34,856 nt of DNA from Levilactobacillus namurensis DSM 19117 (GTDB lineage: Bacteria > Bacillota > Bacilli > Lactobacillales > Lactobacillaceae), in contig NZ_AZDT01000067.1 of assembly GCF_001434785.1 (NCBI RefSeq), forward strand, positions 1 through 34,856. The letters are read 5' to 3'. The notes below the pieces were generated by a model. The model saw only the letters and a program-made list of their open reading frames with translations, did no database searches and had not been told where the DNA came from. This document shows, piece by piece, positions 16,571-25,181 of this stretch (the first letter of the stretch is position 1; every line of letters begins with the position of its first letter). Both the position numbers and the translations under genes were made by a program.

Positions 16571-17341
16571 ATGACAGCATCTGATCCATTAACCATTGGT
16601 GGCCACACCTTTACGTCCCGTTTCATCCTAGGTTCTGGTAAGTATTCTTACGACTTGATCGATTCAGCCATCCACCACGCCCAAGCCCAGATCATCACCA
16701 TGGCGTTACGTCGTACCACGCAGGCAGCCGATAACATCCTGTCCTACATCCCCAAGGACATCACGATTCTCCCCAACACCTCGGGATGTACCACGGCCGA
16801 AGAAGCCATTCGCACAGCCCACATTGCCCGGGAACTCAGCGGCAGCGACTTCATCAAGCTAGAAGTCGTTCCGGATAAGCAATACTTAATGCCCGACAAC
16901 TACGAAACGTTGAAAGCAACGGAAGTTCTCGCCAACGAAGGCTTCATCGTAATGCCCTACGTTCTGCCTGACCTGGTCGTTGCCCGTCAGTTGGTAAATG
17001 CCGGGGCCGCTACCGTGATGCCCCTAGCCGCCCCCATTGGCACGAACCAAGGGTTGACCACGAAGTCATTGATTCAGATCCTGATCAACGAACTCTCGGT
17101 CCCGGTCATCATTGACGCAGGCATTGGTCGTCCCAGTGAAGCCGCCGAAGCCATGGAGATGGGCGCCGCTGCCATCATGGCCAACACTTCCATGGCCACC
17201 GCAGCCAACATTCCCCTCATGGCCGCAGCCTTTCGCCTAGGGGTTCAAGCCGGCCGGCAAGCCTTTTTAGCGGGACCGGGACGCGTCGTCACGAAAGGTG
17301 CCGTGGCCTCGTCACCGTTGACGGGCGTGAGTCACGCATGA
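16571..17341 (+). CDS. thiG: Thiazole synthase
   Basis: A 256-residue TIM-barrel enzyme that condenses deoxyxylulose phosphate, dehydroglycine and the ThiS thiocarboxylate into the thiazole ring. Blocks are FILGSGKYS near residue 18, MALRRT, PNTSGCTTAEEA, FIKLEVVPD with the Schiff-base Lys96, MPLAAPIGTNQGL, IDAGIGRPSEAAEAMEMG and AFLAGPGRV. The sequence is of the clostridial kind that normally works with ThiH. AGGAGG lies upstream. Its stop overlaps the start of the amidohydrolase gene as ATGA. Its imine substrate has no visible source in this operon. Confidence 0.95.
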   Translation: MTASDPLTIGGHTFTSRFILGSGKYSYDLIDSAIHHAQAQIITMALRRTTQAADNILSYIPKDITILPNTSGCTTAEEAIRTAHIARELSGSDFIKLEVVPDKQYLMPDNYETLKATEVLANEGFIVMPYVLPDLVVARQLVNAGAATVMPLAAPIGTNQGLTTKSLIQILINELSVPVIIDAGIGRPSEAAEAMEMGAAAIMANTSMATAANIPLMAAAFRLGVQAGRQAFLAGPGRVVTKGAVASSPLTGVSHA

Positions 17342-18573
17342 TTCCTTTAACCACCCCTGGCTTGACGTTCGCCGCTCAACTGGCCACCATTAATCGCCTC
17401 TGCCCAACGGATCCTGCCCAAAACCGGTTGGTCTACACCCCAACCTGGACGGCCGCTCAAGCCCAACTCATCACCTGGGGATTAGCCGCCGGCCTCCGGG
17501 CTACCGTGGATGATTTTGGCACCGTTTATCTCGACTTGCCGGGTCAAGATGATCAGACTATCGCGACGGGCTCTCACATGGACACCGTGGCCAACGGAGG
17601 ACGCTACGACGGCTTATATGGCATCATCGCCGGCTTTCAAGCCATCACCGCCCTTCACCGCCAGTTAGGCCGACCACAACACACCCTTCGCCTGATTGCC
17701 TTCAGCGAAGAAGAAGGGAGTCGCTTTCCCCTGACTTTCACCGGATCAAAGCACTACGCCCGGCAGACCGTTGAGACTCGCATGGTTGACGCCGATGGAA
17801 CCTCCTTTGAAGAAGCCCGCCAACTTGCCGTGGCGCCGCTTCAGGGCCACCCCGGCGTTCATTCTGGCTTACCGGCCTTACCCGCGAGCTTCACAGAACT
17901 GCATATCGAACAAGGTCCCCGGCTAACGCAAGCCCACCAACAAGTTGGCATCGTTACCGGATTGGTCGGTCAACGGCGCTTCACCCTAACGCTCAAAGGG
18001 CGCGCCAACCATGCGGGGACTACGCCCATGGCTGACCGCCACGACGCACTCCAGGCCGCCGTCACGCTCATTGCCAGCCTCCGGCACCACGCTCAAGTTC
18101 TAGACGATGCCCTAACCTTTACCGTGGGACGCTTCGAGGTGGTCCCCAATTCGGCCAACGTCATCCCCGGACTGGTTCGCTTTACGGTCGATTGTCGGCA
18201 CCCCAGCGACCTAGTCCTCACAGAATTTGAACGTCAACTCCACCAAGCCGCACACGCCCTGATGGCCCCGCAACTTACCATAACGATTCAGCGGTGGGTC
18301 CACGATCTCCCGGTCCACTTTGACCAGCGCCTCACCACACAAAATCAGCGTTTAGCGGCCCAGCTCAACTTGCGGGCCCGACGGCTGACTTCGGGAGCGG
18401 GACACGACAGTGGCATTATGAGTTCAGTCGTCCCCACGGCGATGCTGTTCGTCCCTAGTGTGGCCGGAATCAGTCACGCCCCCGCCGAACTCACGTCGCC
18501 CACGGACCTAGCCCATGGTGTGACTCTACTGACAGCAAGTTTACGGGCTCAAGCCTACGGAGGTCTCGCATGA
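17338..18573 (+). CDS. M20-family amidohydrolase (allantoate / N-carbamoyl-amino acid type) in the thiazole operon
   Basis: A 411-residue di-metal hydrolase of the HyuC/AllC branch of peptidase family M20. Metal and catalytic residues are visible: His80 in GSHMDT, Asp91 in GGRYDG, the Glu pair in SEEEGSRF (124-126), His189 in HIEQGP and the His of GAGHDSG. The dimerisation-domain motifs HAGTTPMADRHDAL and SANVIPG are typical of enzymes that open ureido or N-carbamoyl groups of a carboxylate. The substrate is unknown. It has no strong ribosome binding site and depends on coupling to thiG (four-base overlap); it overlaps the symporter gene by four bases too. Under the TPP riboswitch it should act in thiamine supply. 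An unrelated salvage role, such as for an N-formyl or N-carbamoyl compound, is the alternative. Confidence 0.88.
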   Translation: MIPLTTPGLTFAAQLATINRLCPTDPAQNRLVYTPTWTAAQAQLITWGLAAGLRATVDDFGTVYLDLPGQDDQTIATGSHMDTVANGGRYDGLYGIIAGFQAITALHRQLGRPQHTLRLIAFSEEEGSRFPLTFTGSKHYARQTVETRMVDADGTSFEEARQLAVAPLQGHPGVHSGLPALPASFTELHIEQGPRLTQAHQQVGIVTGLVGQRRFTLTLKGRANHAGTTPMADRHDALQAAVTLIASLRHHAQVLDDALTFTVGRFEVVPNSANVIPGLVRFTVDCRHPSDLVLTEFERQLHQAAHALMAPQLTITIQRWVHDLPVHFDQRLTTQNQRLAAQLNLRARRLTSGAGHDSGIMSSVVPTAMLFVPSVAGISHAPAELTSPTDLAHGVTLLTASLRAQAYGGLA

Positions 18574-19823
18574 AGCTTACACTGACAACTCAGATTATGC
18601 TGGGTATGGTTGGGGGCATCCTCTTAGGGATTCTCTTCGGCCCGGCGGTGGGCGGACTCAAGCTCCTAGGCGATATCTTCTTACGCCTGATTCAGATGAC
18701 GGTCGTACTCCTGATCTTCGGGGCCGTCATCGAGGCCTTAGGCAATCTCCCCGCGAACGCCCTGGGTCGCCTGGGCCTCAAGACTGCCCTGTGGTTCTTA
18801 GGCACGACCATCGTTGCGGCCGCCATCGGACTTCTCATGGGACTGTGGCTCAAGCCCGGAGCGGGCCTCCACCTCACGCCCCACACGCCCACCACCGTTA
18901 AGGCCCCCGCTAAGTTAAGGGAAACGGTACTAGGCTTCTTTCCCCAAAACATCTTTGCGTCCCTCAGCCAGGGTAACGTGATTCAGGTCATCGTCTTTGC
19001 CATTTTATTTGGCGTCGTCTTGAACCAAGCCAACCGCCATCACCAATTCGAAGCGGTCCTCAACCTGGTCAAACAGGTCAACCAGCTGGCTGTTCGCCTG
19101 GTCCTGTTAGTCATGCACCTAGCTCCCATCGGTATCGGGGCCCTAATGGTCGGAGTGACCGTCGACACGGGGCTCAAGGCTTTGATCCCCCTACTCAAGT
19201 TCTTGGCCATTTACGGCTTGAGCACTGGCATTTTTTTGGCCATACTGTTGCTGGTAATCAGTTGGTACGCCAAGGTTCCCCTGAAGGGTCTCGTGAACGG
19301 CTTTACCCGAATCGCCTTAGTCGCCTTTACCACGACCTCTTCCGCCGTGAGTCTCCCCATTGAAATGGCGGATGCCCACGACCGCCTAGGTGTCAGCCAA
19401 CGCATCACCCAACTGGTCTTACCCCTGGGAATGGCCCTCAACAGTAACGGTCTGGCCATGTACCTGGCTCTGGTCTGTACCCTAGTCACCCAACTCTATC
19501 AGCTCCAAATCTCGTTTGCCGGAATGGTTCAAATCGTGAGTCTGTCCGTGTTAGCATGCTTGGGAACGGTGGTCGTTCCCGGCGGCGGCTTAGTCGCCTT
19601 GGCCATCATCATCCCCACACTGGGACTCCCCACGGAAAGTATCGCCTTACTGGCCGGCATTGATTGGTTCTCCGGAATGTTTCGTACGGTAGCTAACGTG
19701 GTGGGCGATACCACCACGGCCATTGCCATCGCCAGCGATGAACACGAACTGGACCGTCAAGCCTACACCCATTCGACCCTGAACCCCCACTTTCTAAGAC
19801 GTTCCGGGACCAAAGGCAACTAG
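18570..19823 (+). CDS. DAACS-family (GltP/DctA-like) symporter with altered substrate site
   Basis: A 417-residue integral membrane symporter of the dicarboxylate/amino acid:cation family. The N-terminal helices are followed by hairpin 1 (TTTSSAVSLP near residue 253), helix 7 (ALNSNGLAMY, where glutamate carriers have NMDGT) and helix 8 (WFSGMFRTVANVVGD near residue 366). By eye against GltPh, the carboxylate-binding Arg397 and Na-site residues Asn310, Asn401 and Asp405 are kept. Asp394, which binds the substrate amino group, is Gly, Asp312 is Asn and Thr314 is Leu. The substrate therefore probably has a carboxylate but no free amino group. GGAGG precedes the ATG, which overlaps the amidohydrolase stop. 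I infer it imports that enzyme's substrate. Confidence 0.88.
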   Translation: MKLTLTTQIMLGMVGGILLGILFGPAVGGLKLLGDIFLRLIQMTVVLLIFGAVIEALGNLPANALGRLGLKTALWFLGTTIVAAAIGLLMGLWLKPGAGLHLTPHTPTTVKAPAKLRETVLGFFPQNIFASLSQGNVIQVIVFAILFGVVLNQANRHHQFEAVLNLVKQVNQLAVRLVLLVMHLAPIGIGALMVGVTVDTGLKALIPLLKFLAIYGLSTGIFLAILLLVISWYAKVPLKGLVNGFTRIALVAFTTTSSAVSLPIEMADAHDRLGVSQRITQLVLPLGMALNSNGLAMYLALVCTLVTQLYQLQISFAGMVQIVSLSVLACLGTVVVPGGGLVALAIIIPTLGLPTESIALLAGIDWFSGMFRTVANVVGDTTTAIAIASDEHELDRQAYTHSTLNPHFLRRSGTKGN

Positions 19824-19951
19824 CCACGGTATGATTGGCCTGGGGCAAATGCTTCAATACCGAATCATTAAGGTGGTCGTCATCATATATTTGTTTGGCT
19901 TCCATCTCGGCTACAAACAAGTGATGGTCTGCTTCATACAAGCCATCACTG

Positions 19952-19986
19952 CGACCTTATCCTGGTTGGGATGAGGTCCTTTTTTG
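19952..19986 (+). terminator. Terminator of the thiazole operon
   Basis: GACCTTATCC and GGATGAGGTC pair around TGGTTG and are followed by CTTTTTT. It lies about 130 bases after the symporter stop. Confidence 0.8.
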
Positions 19987-20150
19987 TTGATAATCGTCGT
20001 CAACCATATCATTAGGTACTGCGGCCCTTCGCATCATGTTTCGCTATGGCTACACAACTGTAAGCCGTGAGGACGGCCAGGTAAGGGGGATGACCATCAC
20101 CACGGTTGAGGCTAAGGGCAATCCTCAGCTCACCTATGCCACTGCCATTC

Positions 20151-20188
20151 AAAAAGGCCCTGTAAAACTGTTTGTGTTTTACAGAGCC
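20151..20188 (-). terminator. Terminator of the membrane glycosyltransferase-like gene
   Basis: Minus strand: GGCTCTGTAAAAC and GTTTTACAGGGCC pair around a short loop and are followed by TTTTT, about 25 bases after the stop codon. Confidence 0.85.
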
Positions 20189-20213
20189 AATCTGAATCTG
20201 GTTTTCGTTCAAC

Positions 20214-22280
20214 TTAAATCGCCCACCACAGCAGTGCCAGAAAGACGCCCATAAATAGTGTGATTGCTAGGCCGCCGGTTAGCGCGTGAGGGCCGTGGAC
20301 GTTGATCACGTAGAGTTGCGGATACTGGGCTGGGGTGGCTAGGACCGCCCCAGTATGCTGATTGTACTGGGCTTGCCCCACCGCATACTTGACGGTCGTC
20401 TTTCCCGTATTCACCAGGCGGACCGTCACGGCCTTCGCCGTCGTCCGGGGATAGACTAGGGGTTGAGCCATAGCCTGCGTGGGCGTGGTACGCCAGGTCT
20501 TTAGCCGTCGCCCGTTAGCTTGAACCTGTACCCGTAACTTGCCGCGCGGATACCGGGGTTGCAGGTTAGGTAAGCGTTGTTCTTGGTTGAGATTCGTCGG
20601 CTGAATCTGTAGCTGCAAGGCATTGCTGGCCCCGGTGACGGGAACGGTCCAACTCAGGGACGCTTTGGGGGTCAGTCTGGCAACGGGTAAGGTAAAGTAG
20701 TCCCCGTTGCCTTGTCGGCCCACAGTATCCGAGCGAATCACCGTATCTTCACTGGTCTGCCCTAGACTCAGGGCACATAACGCCACGACTCCCACCGCAA
20801 TCCAGCGGCCCAGCCGAACTTGGGCGTGAGAGAATTGCCAAGTCGGCGCCAGGCACCCGCCCAGCGTTCCCAGCAACATCATGACTGGTAAAAGGGGGAC
20901 GGCGTAACGGGGCTCCACCTCCCAGAACACCACGTGAAAGGCTGTCAGTCCTAAAAGCATAATCGTCAAAAAACTTACCGTTACGGTCACAGGGCGTCGT
21001 AGCAACACCCAAATCGTCTGAAAGATCAGCATGAGAAACAGTAACTGCGTGCCGATGACCAACCAGAATTGAATCTCCCGTTGATGATTCTGGTACCAAT
21101 AAGGAGCTCGAATCCACTGCGTGGTGAGCTTAAAACTGTCAAAATCACCCGTGGCCCAGAAGACCCGGAACTTCTTCATCAGGTGCACCGCTAACCCCAG
21201 AGCACCAAGTTTTCGAATCCGCTGTTCGATCATCCCGGTCGCTTGCGCCTGCTTCGCTGCTGCTGTGGGTTCTTGGTCGACCAGTAAATAATCTGCCTGC
21301 TTATACTGACCCTCGCTACTGGGATTGAGACTCATCGCAATCCAGCTGGTTACGGGAAGTGCCACGTTGGGGTCCTTCTGGTACCCCTGTTGTCGACCCC
21401 AGGCGGACATGCCACCCAGAACCAGACCTAACAGGACTACCGCACTGACAACCCACCCCAGGACTTTTTTCCCCGATAACCGGTGTTGCCACCAGAGTAA
21501 GAGGACCAGGCACCCCGTGGCCAGCCACAAGACGATCATGTTGCTTTTTAAGGCAACACCACCACTGATTAAGAGTAACGTGCCCCAGCAGATTCCCCAA
21601 TGCCGCCATCCCCGATAAGTCAGCGACCAGGTCACTAATGCCAGCGTATCAAGTACCAGCGGCATGACCAGGGCATCCGTATAGGCCACTAGACTAAACG
21701 CATAGACGGGAACACTTAAGAGCCACAACAAGGTCAACCAGACGGCACCCGGGCGCCAATGCTGCCACCGCTTGAGTAAAAACAAGCCCGCTAGTAGCCC
21801 CGTATCGACCCAGGCAAACCGTAAAAGGTTCAAGATCAGCCAAGGAGTGTGCGTTAATGGCAATAGCGCCTTTAAAAGCGCCGCTTCCAATAACGTAACA
21901 TTCACGTTGTTGGGATAAACCAAAAAGTAGTGGTTCCACGTCAGGTCGCCGTGCGCCAACCGAATCGCTTGATTGCGAACAAAGTAACTGTCAGCCCGCC
22001 CCACATCCATGAAGCTCAACGCGACCACAACCTGAACGACCACCACCAAAATGCCTAATCCAATTAAGACTCGCCGGTAAGTGGTGGTCGACCACGTGGT
22101 GACCCACCGCCGTAACCGATTCAAAATAACGACGCTTCCCGCCGCTAACCCCACCAGAACTAAGGGTTGTGGCCAATCCGAATCTCCCAAAAATGCCACG
22201 GGTTCCAAAATTGCAAAGACGGCGACCACCATTAATAAGACGGCCATGAGCCAATTTAACCTGGTTAAAAATTTTCTCAT
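20214..22280 (-). CDS. Polytopic membrane protein, GT-C glycosyltransferase-like
   Basis: A 688-residue protein with about twelve membrane helices in its first 500 residues, a non-membrane C-terminal part of about 150 residues and a last helix near the end. The first external loop has Asp-rich FMDVGRADSYFVRNQ and the segment YPNNVNVTLLEA, and a later stretch reads EVEPRYAVPLLP; this layout is that of GT-C enzymes (ArnT/PMT-like, GT39-like) that use polyprenyl-linked sugars to modify wall polymers or proteins. The catalytic residue cannot be fixed by eye. The start at 22280 lies behind GGGGAG; an in-frame ATG at 22310 is less likely. No partner gene is adjacent. Confidence 0.7.
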   Translation of the reverse strand: MRKFLTRLNWLMAVLLMVVAVFAILEPVAFLGDSDWPQPLVLVGLAAGSVVILNRLRRWVTTWSTTTYRRVLIGLGILVVVVQVVVALSFMDVGRADSYFVRNQAIRLAHGDLTWNHYFLVYPNNVNVTLLEAALLKALLPLTHTPWLILNLLRFAWVDTGLLAGLFLLKRWQHWRPGAVWLTLLWLLSVPVYAFSLVAYTDALVMPLVLDTLALVTWSLTYRGWRHWGICWGTLLLISGGVALKSNMIVLWLATGCLVLLLWWQHRLSGKKVLGWVVSAVVLLGLVLGGMSAWGRQQGYQKDPNVALPVTSWIAMSLNPSSEGQYKQADYLLVDQEPTAAAKQAQATGMIEQRIRKLGALGLAVHLMKKFRVFWATGDFDSFKLTTQWIRAPYWYQNHQREIQFWLVIGTQLLFLMLIFQTIWVLLRRPVTVTVSFLTIMLLGLTAFHVVFWEVEPRYAVPLLPVMMLLGTLGGCLAPTWQFSHAQVRLGRWIAVGVVALCALSLGQTSEDTVIRSDTVGRQGNGDYFTLPVARLTPKASLSWTVPVTGASNALQLQIQPTNLNQEQRLPNLQPRYPRGKLRVQVQANGRRLKTWRTTPTQAMAQPLVYPRTTAKAVTVRLVNTGKTTVKYAVGQAQYNQHTGAVLATPAQYPQLYVINVHGPHALTGGLAITLFMGVFLALLWWAI

Positions 22281-22458
22281 TCTGCTCCCCATCCCCTTGA
22301 CCCTAATCACTTACCGGCTCCTGGTGCGTTATCCTGCACGTCAGAAGCAACCGTTGACGGGTCACACCATGTTCACAATCCCCATCTTCACGAAAATCCC
22401 GGTAAAAGACAAGGAACTCACGTTACTTGGTGATGCCAACTACTTAATCGCCACCAAA

Positions 22459-22510
22459 ATTAAAAGTGCGTTTCAAGTCCCACTTAGCCAGCGAGGCTTG
22501 AAACGCACTT
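22459..22510 (-). terminator. Inverted repeat, probable terminator of the TetM-like gene
   Basis: A perfect 14-bp stem (AAGTGCGTTTCAAG with its complement) encloses a loop of about 20 bases; on the minus strand it is followed by TTTAATTTT. It lies about 60 bases past the stop at 22570. Confidence 0.65.
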
Positions 22511-22569
22511 AGCTTTAAGTTTCACCTGGCAACTCATCAGAATTCAGGCCTAGTCGTTTAAAACTGGCT

Positions 22570-24555
22570 CTAATCAGTCGCCTCAGCCGTCAGGCGGGCC
22601 AAATCTGCGGCCGAATAAGCATAGGGAACGTGTGCCATGGTCGGCACCTGATCCCACGCGACCGGATAGCCAGCGCCATGGGCACAGAAGACCGAGTCCG
22701 GTGTATTGGCCAGATCCGCCGTCGGCTGGTACGCCGTAGCGGCCACAACCGCAGCCTGGTCATGACAAGGTCGATAACCGTCGACCAGACACTCCAACTG
22801 TCCCTGGCCGTGCGTATAGGCGTTTACTTCCTGGGAGTACGCCTGCATCTCGGCCACGGGGGCTACCCCGGTCAAGACCGTGGTGCCCGTAGCAGTCTCC
22901 ACCGGCGTCTCGAAGGTCCCGTGCATTCGTTGAATATCGGTCATGGCACGGCCGACCTGCGCTTGCCCGACTTCTAATCGGAACCGGTACCAGGGTTCTA
23001 GCAGTTGCAGGCCCTGGGTATCCCGCAACATCATCAGCCCCTGACGCACGGCCCGCCAAGTGGCTTCCCGAAAATCACCGCCGACCGAATGGACGATACT
23101 GCCCCGACCGGTGACCAGCGTGATGTGGACGTCCGTTAATGGGGCGCCTACCAAGACACCTAGGTGTTCCTTGGCTTTCAGACTGGTCAGCACCTGGTGT
23201 TGCCAATTCTTGACCAACACCTCTAAGCTACAGTCGGCGTCAATCGTTAGTCCGCTCCCCCGGGGGGCCGGACGCATCAGGAGGTGGACCTCCGCGTAAT
23301 GCCGCAGGGGCTCGAAGTGTCCGACCCCCTCCACAGCCCGGGTCAGCGTCTCCTGGTAGAGGATTCCGCCCGCATCGAACTGCACGTCCAACTGGAACCG
23401 GTCATGTAAAAGCTGCTGTAAAATCTCTAATTGGACCGTCCCCATCAGCTGGACCCGAATCTCTTGTAACTGTTCTGACCAGGTCACATGGAGTTGGGGA
23501 TCTTCATCTTCCAGCTCTTGCAGCACCGCTAAACAATGGTGAATATCCTGACCTTGTGGATCGACCGCATAAGTCAGTACGGGACGCATCTCTGGTCGAC
23601 TGCCGTCTCCCTGGTTCCCCAATCCCTGACCCGGGTAGGTTCCGGTCAAGCCGGTCAACGCCGCAATCTCACCGGCGTGCGCGACGGGTAACGTCGTATA
23701 CTTGGTGCCGTTGTAAGCCCGCAACTGGTTGACTTTCTGCTGATCAACTAAAACATCTTTGGGCCGTAACTGCCCTCCAGTCAGCCGAACCCAGGTCAGC
23801 CGCTCCCCCTTTTCATCATGGGTGATCTTAAAGACCTTAGCGCCAAATTCGGCTTGGGACTGTTGCGGTTGGCTCCAGTAAGCCATCCCCGCCAACAATT
23901 CCGTCACCCCTTGGAGCTTTAAGGCCGAACCGAAGTAACACGGGAAAACTTGACGTTGCCGAATTAAATTCCGAACCGTTGACGCTTCGAGGGTCCCCGT
24001 CTCTAAGAACCCGTTCAAGACCGTCTCGTCTTGCATCGCAATGTCTTCTTGCAACGCTTCCGGTAACGTCTGCGCTGAATCCCCAGCTGGAAACGGCAAA
24101 CATCCTGGCGCCAACTTAGCCTGTAAGTCTGCCAAAAGCGCTGCCTGGTCCGTTCCGGGCGCATCCATCTTATTCACGAAGATAAAGGTCGGAACCTGAT
24201 AATGGGTCAATAACCGCCACAGCGTCCGCGTGTAACCCTGGACACCGTCAGTTGCCGAGACCACCAGAATGGCATAATCGAGGACGCTCAAAACCTGTTC
24301 GGTCTGGGTCGCGAAGTCGACGTGTCCCGGTGTATCCAGGACCGTCAGCTCTAGGTCCTTGGTCTTAAGTACGGCTTGATGGGAAAAGATCGTGATTCCC
24401 CGCTTCTTCTCCAGCGCATCGGAATCCAAGAAGGCGTCCCCATTATCCACGCGACCTAACCGCCGTACGGCTCCCGTTTGATAGAGTAAGGCCTCAGATA
24501 GCGTGGTCTTACCGGCATCGACGTGCGCCACGATGCCCGTTACAATCTGTTTCAT
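22570..24555 (-). CDS. TetM/TetO-like translational GTPase
   Basis: A 661-residue GTPase with the EF-G-like layout of ribosomal protection proteins. G1 is AHVDAGKTTLSE (residues 9-20), switch I contains RGITI, G3 is DTPGHVDF, G4 is NKMD and G5 is SALK. Domains II to V follow, ending with the GYRPCHD segment that matches GYEPC of TetM. Chromosomal relatives are widespread in lactobacilli and often do not give tetracycline resistance, so I do not name it tet. The start at 24555 lies behind GGAGG; the same frame extends to 24594 without a site. It probably acts on the ribosome; whether it displaces a drug is not readable from sequence. Confidence 0.87.
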   Translation of the reverse strand: MKQIVTGIVAHVDAGKTTLSEALLYQTGAVRRLGRVDNGDAFLDSDALEKKRGITIFSHQAVLKTKDLELTVLDTPGHVDFATQTEQVLSVLDYAILVVSATDGVQGYTRTLWRLLTHYQVPTFIFVNKMDAPGTDQAALLADLQAKLAPGCLPFPAGDSAQTLPEALQEDIAMQDETVLNGFLETGTLEASTVRNLIRQRQVFPCYFGSALKLQGVTELLAGMAYWSQPQQSQAEFGAKVFKITHDEKGERLTWVRLTGGQLRPKDVLVDQQKVNQLRAYNGTKYTTLPVAHAGEIAALTGLTGTYPGQGLGNQGDGSRPEMRPVLTYAVDPQGQDIHHCLAVLQELEDEDPQLHVTWSEQLQEIRVQLMGTVQLEILQQLLHDRFQLDVQFDAGGILYQETLTRAVEGVGHFEPLRHYAEVHLLMRPAPRGSGLTIDADCSLEVLVKNWQHQVLTSLKAKEHLGVLVGAPLTDVHITLVTGRGSIVHSVGGDFREATWRAVRQGLMMLRDTQGLQLLEPWYRFRLEVGQAQVGRAMTDIQRMHGTFETPVETATGTTVLTGVAPVAEMQAYSQEVNAYTHGQGQLECLVDGYRPCHDQAAVVAATAYQPTADLANTPDSVFCAHGAGYPVAWDQVPTMAHVPYAYSAADLARLTAEATD

Positions 24556-24669
24556 TGAATTGCCTCCTTCACACCGTTTGCCAATGTCTCTCACGGCGCC
24601 GTTTAACTCTCACGTTTTCTATTTTAAAGAAAGCCGGCGCCACACGCAAACCGATTAGCGGCTCACCGT

Positions 24670-24707
24670 AAAAATGCGGAGGCAACGTGCTGCGTCACCC
24701 CCGCAAA
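24670..24707 (-). terminator. Terminator of the nitroreductase gene
   Basis: Minus strand: TGCGGGGG and CCTCCGCA form the base of a hairpin followed by TTTTT, just after the stop at 24723. Confidence 0.7.
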
Positions 24708-24722
24708 ATCCACATGTTTTGG

Positions 24723-25181
24723 TTACTTCACCAGATTGGTCGCAATCCGGTTAGCCGGAATCGACCGTGGCCTAAAGGTCTCACTGGTTTGCCCCATGGT
24801 CATCACGAAAGCCGGGTGAAACCCTGCTGGTAACCGATCACGCGGTACGGACCGTAAGCTGGCCATGTTGAAGTTGGCCCCCACACCTTGCGCCTCGGCC
24901 GCCAGTTCTAAGTTCTGTGCGATGGCGCCCGTTGAGACATACTCCATGGGACCGGATTCCCGCACCGAAATCACAATAACGGTCGGTGCCTCGTAGATGC
25001 CATGCATTTTAGCTAAAATCGCGGGATCTTGAATGACCGTCAACCGGTAGTTATCATATTCACCCAAGCCCACCGGAGCCGCACTACCAGCCCGCAAAAT
25101 CTTTTGCAACTGCTGATCCGTGACCTGCCCCGTATAGTGCCGAATCGCCTTTCGGGCTTGCAGCATTTTCAACGTTTCCAT
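24723..25181 (-). CDS. Short nitroreductase-family protein
   Basis: A 152-residue flavoprotein of the nitroreductase family. It starts with the FMN-binding ARKAIRHYTG segment (residues 9-18), continues through the helix before AAPVGLGEYDNYRL, and ends with the TGAIAQNLELAAEAQGVGANF helix and the Arg-rich tail (RPRSIPANR). It is about 20 residues shorter than common relatives: the segment between LAKMHG and IYEAPTVIVIS is very short, either a natural short form or a small in-frame deletion. Substrate unknown; FMN- and NAD(P)H-dependent reduction is the family role. AGGTGG lies before the ATG. Confidence 0.8.
   Translation of the reverse strand: METLKMLQARKAIRHYTGQVTDQQLQKILRAGSAAPVGLGEYDNYRLTVIQDPAILAKMHGIYEAPTVIVISVRESGPMEYVSTGAIAQNLELAAEAQGVGANFNMASLRSVPRDRLPAGFHPAFVMTMGQTSETFRPRSIPANRIATNLVK

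Larger units (their letters stand above)
19824..20213. other. Intergenic stretch with two terminators and a structured block
   Basis: No gene is convincing. A frame on the minus strand that begins at 19941 and short frames on both strands around 20012-20254 lack ribosome binding sites. Positions 20060-20140 are rich in short inverted repeats (GTGAG with CTCAC, GGATG with CATCC on one strand, GAGG with CCTC), so an RNA structure or a decayed gene is possible. Confidence 0.4.

Noticed and set aside
19693-19941. Minus-strand frame of 82 codons overlapping the end of the symporter gene
   Set aside because: Half of it is antisense to the symporter and it lacks a ribosome binding site; only about 30 codons look protein-like.
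22369-22512. A 47-codon plus-strand frame (starts MFTIPIFTKIPVKDKEL)
   Set aside because: Its codon use looks reasonable, but it has no ribosome binding site, its end lies in the terminator hairpin and I recognise no homologue. It could be a gene remnant, but support is too thin.
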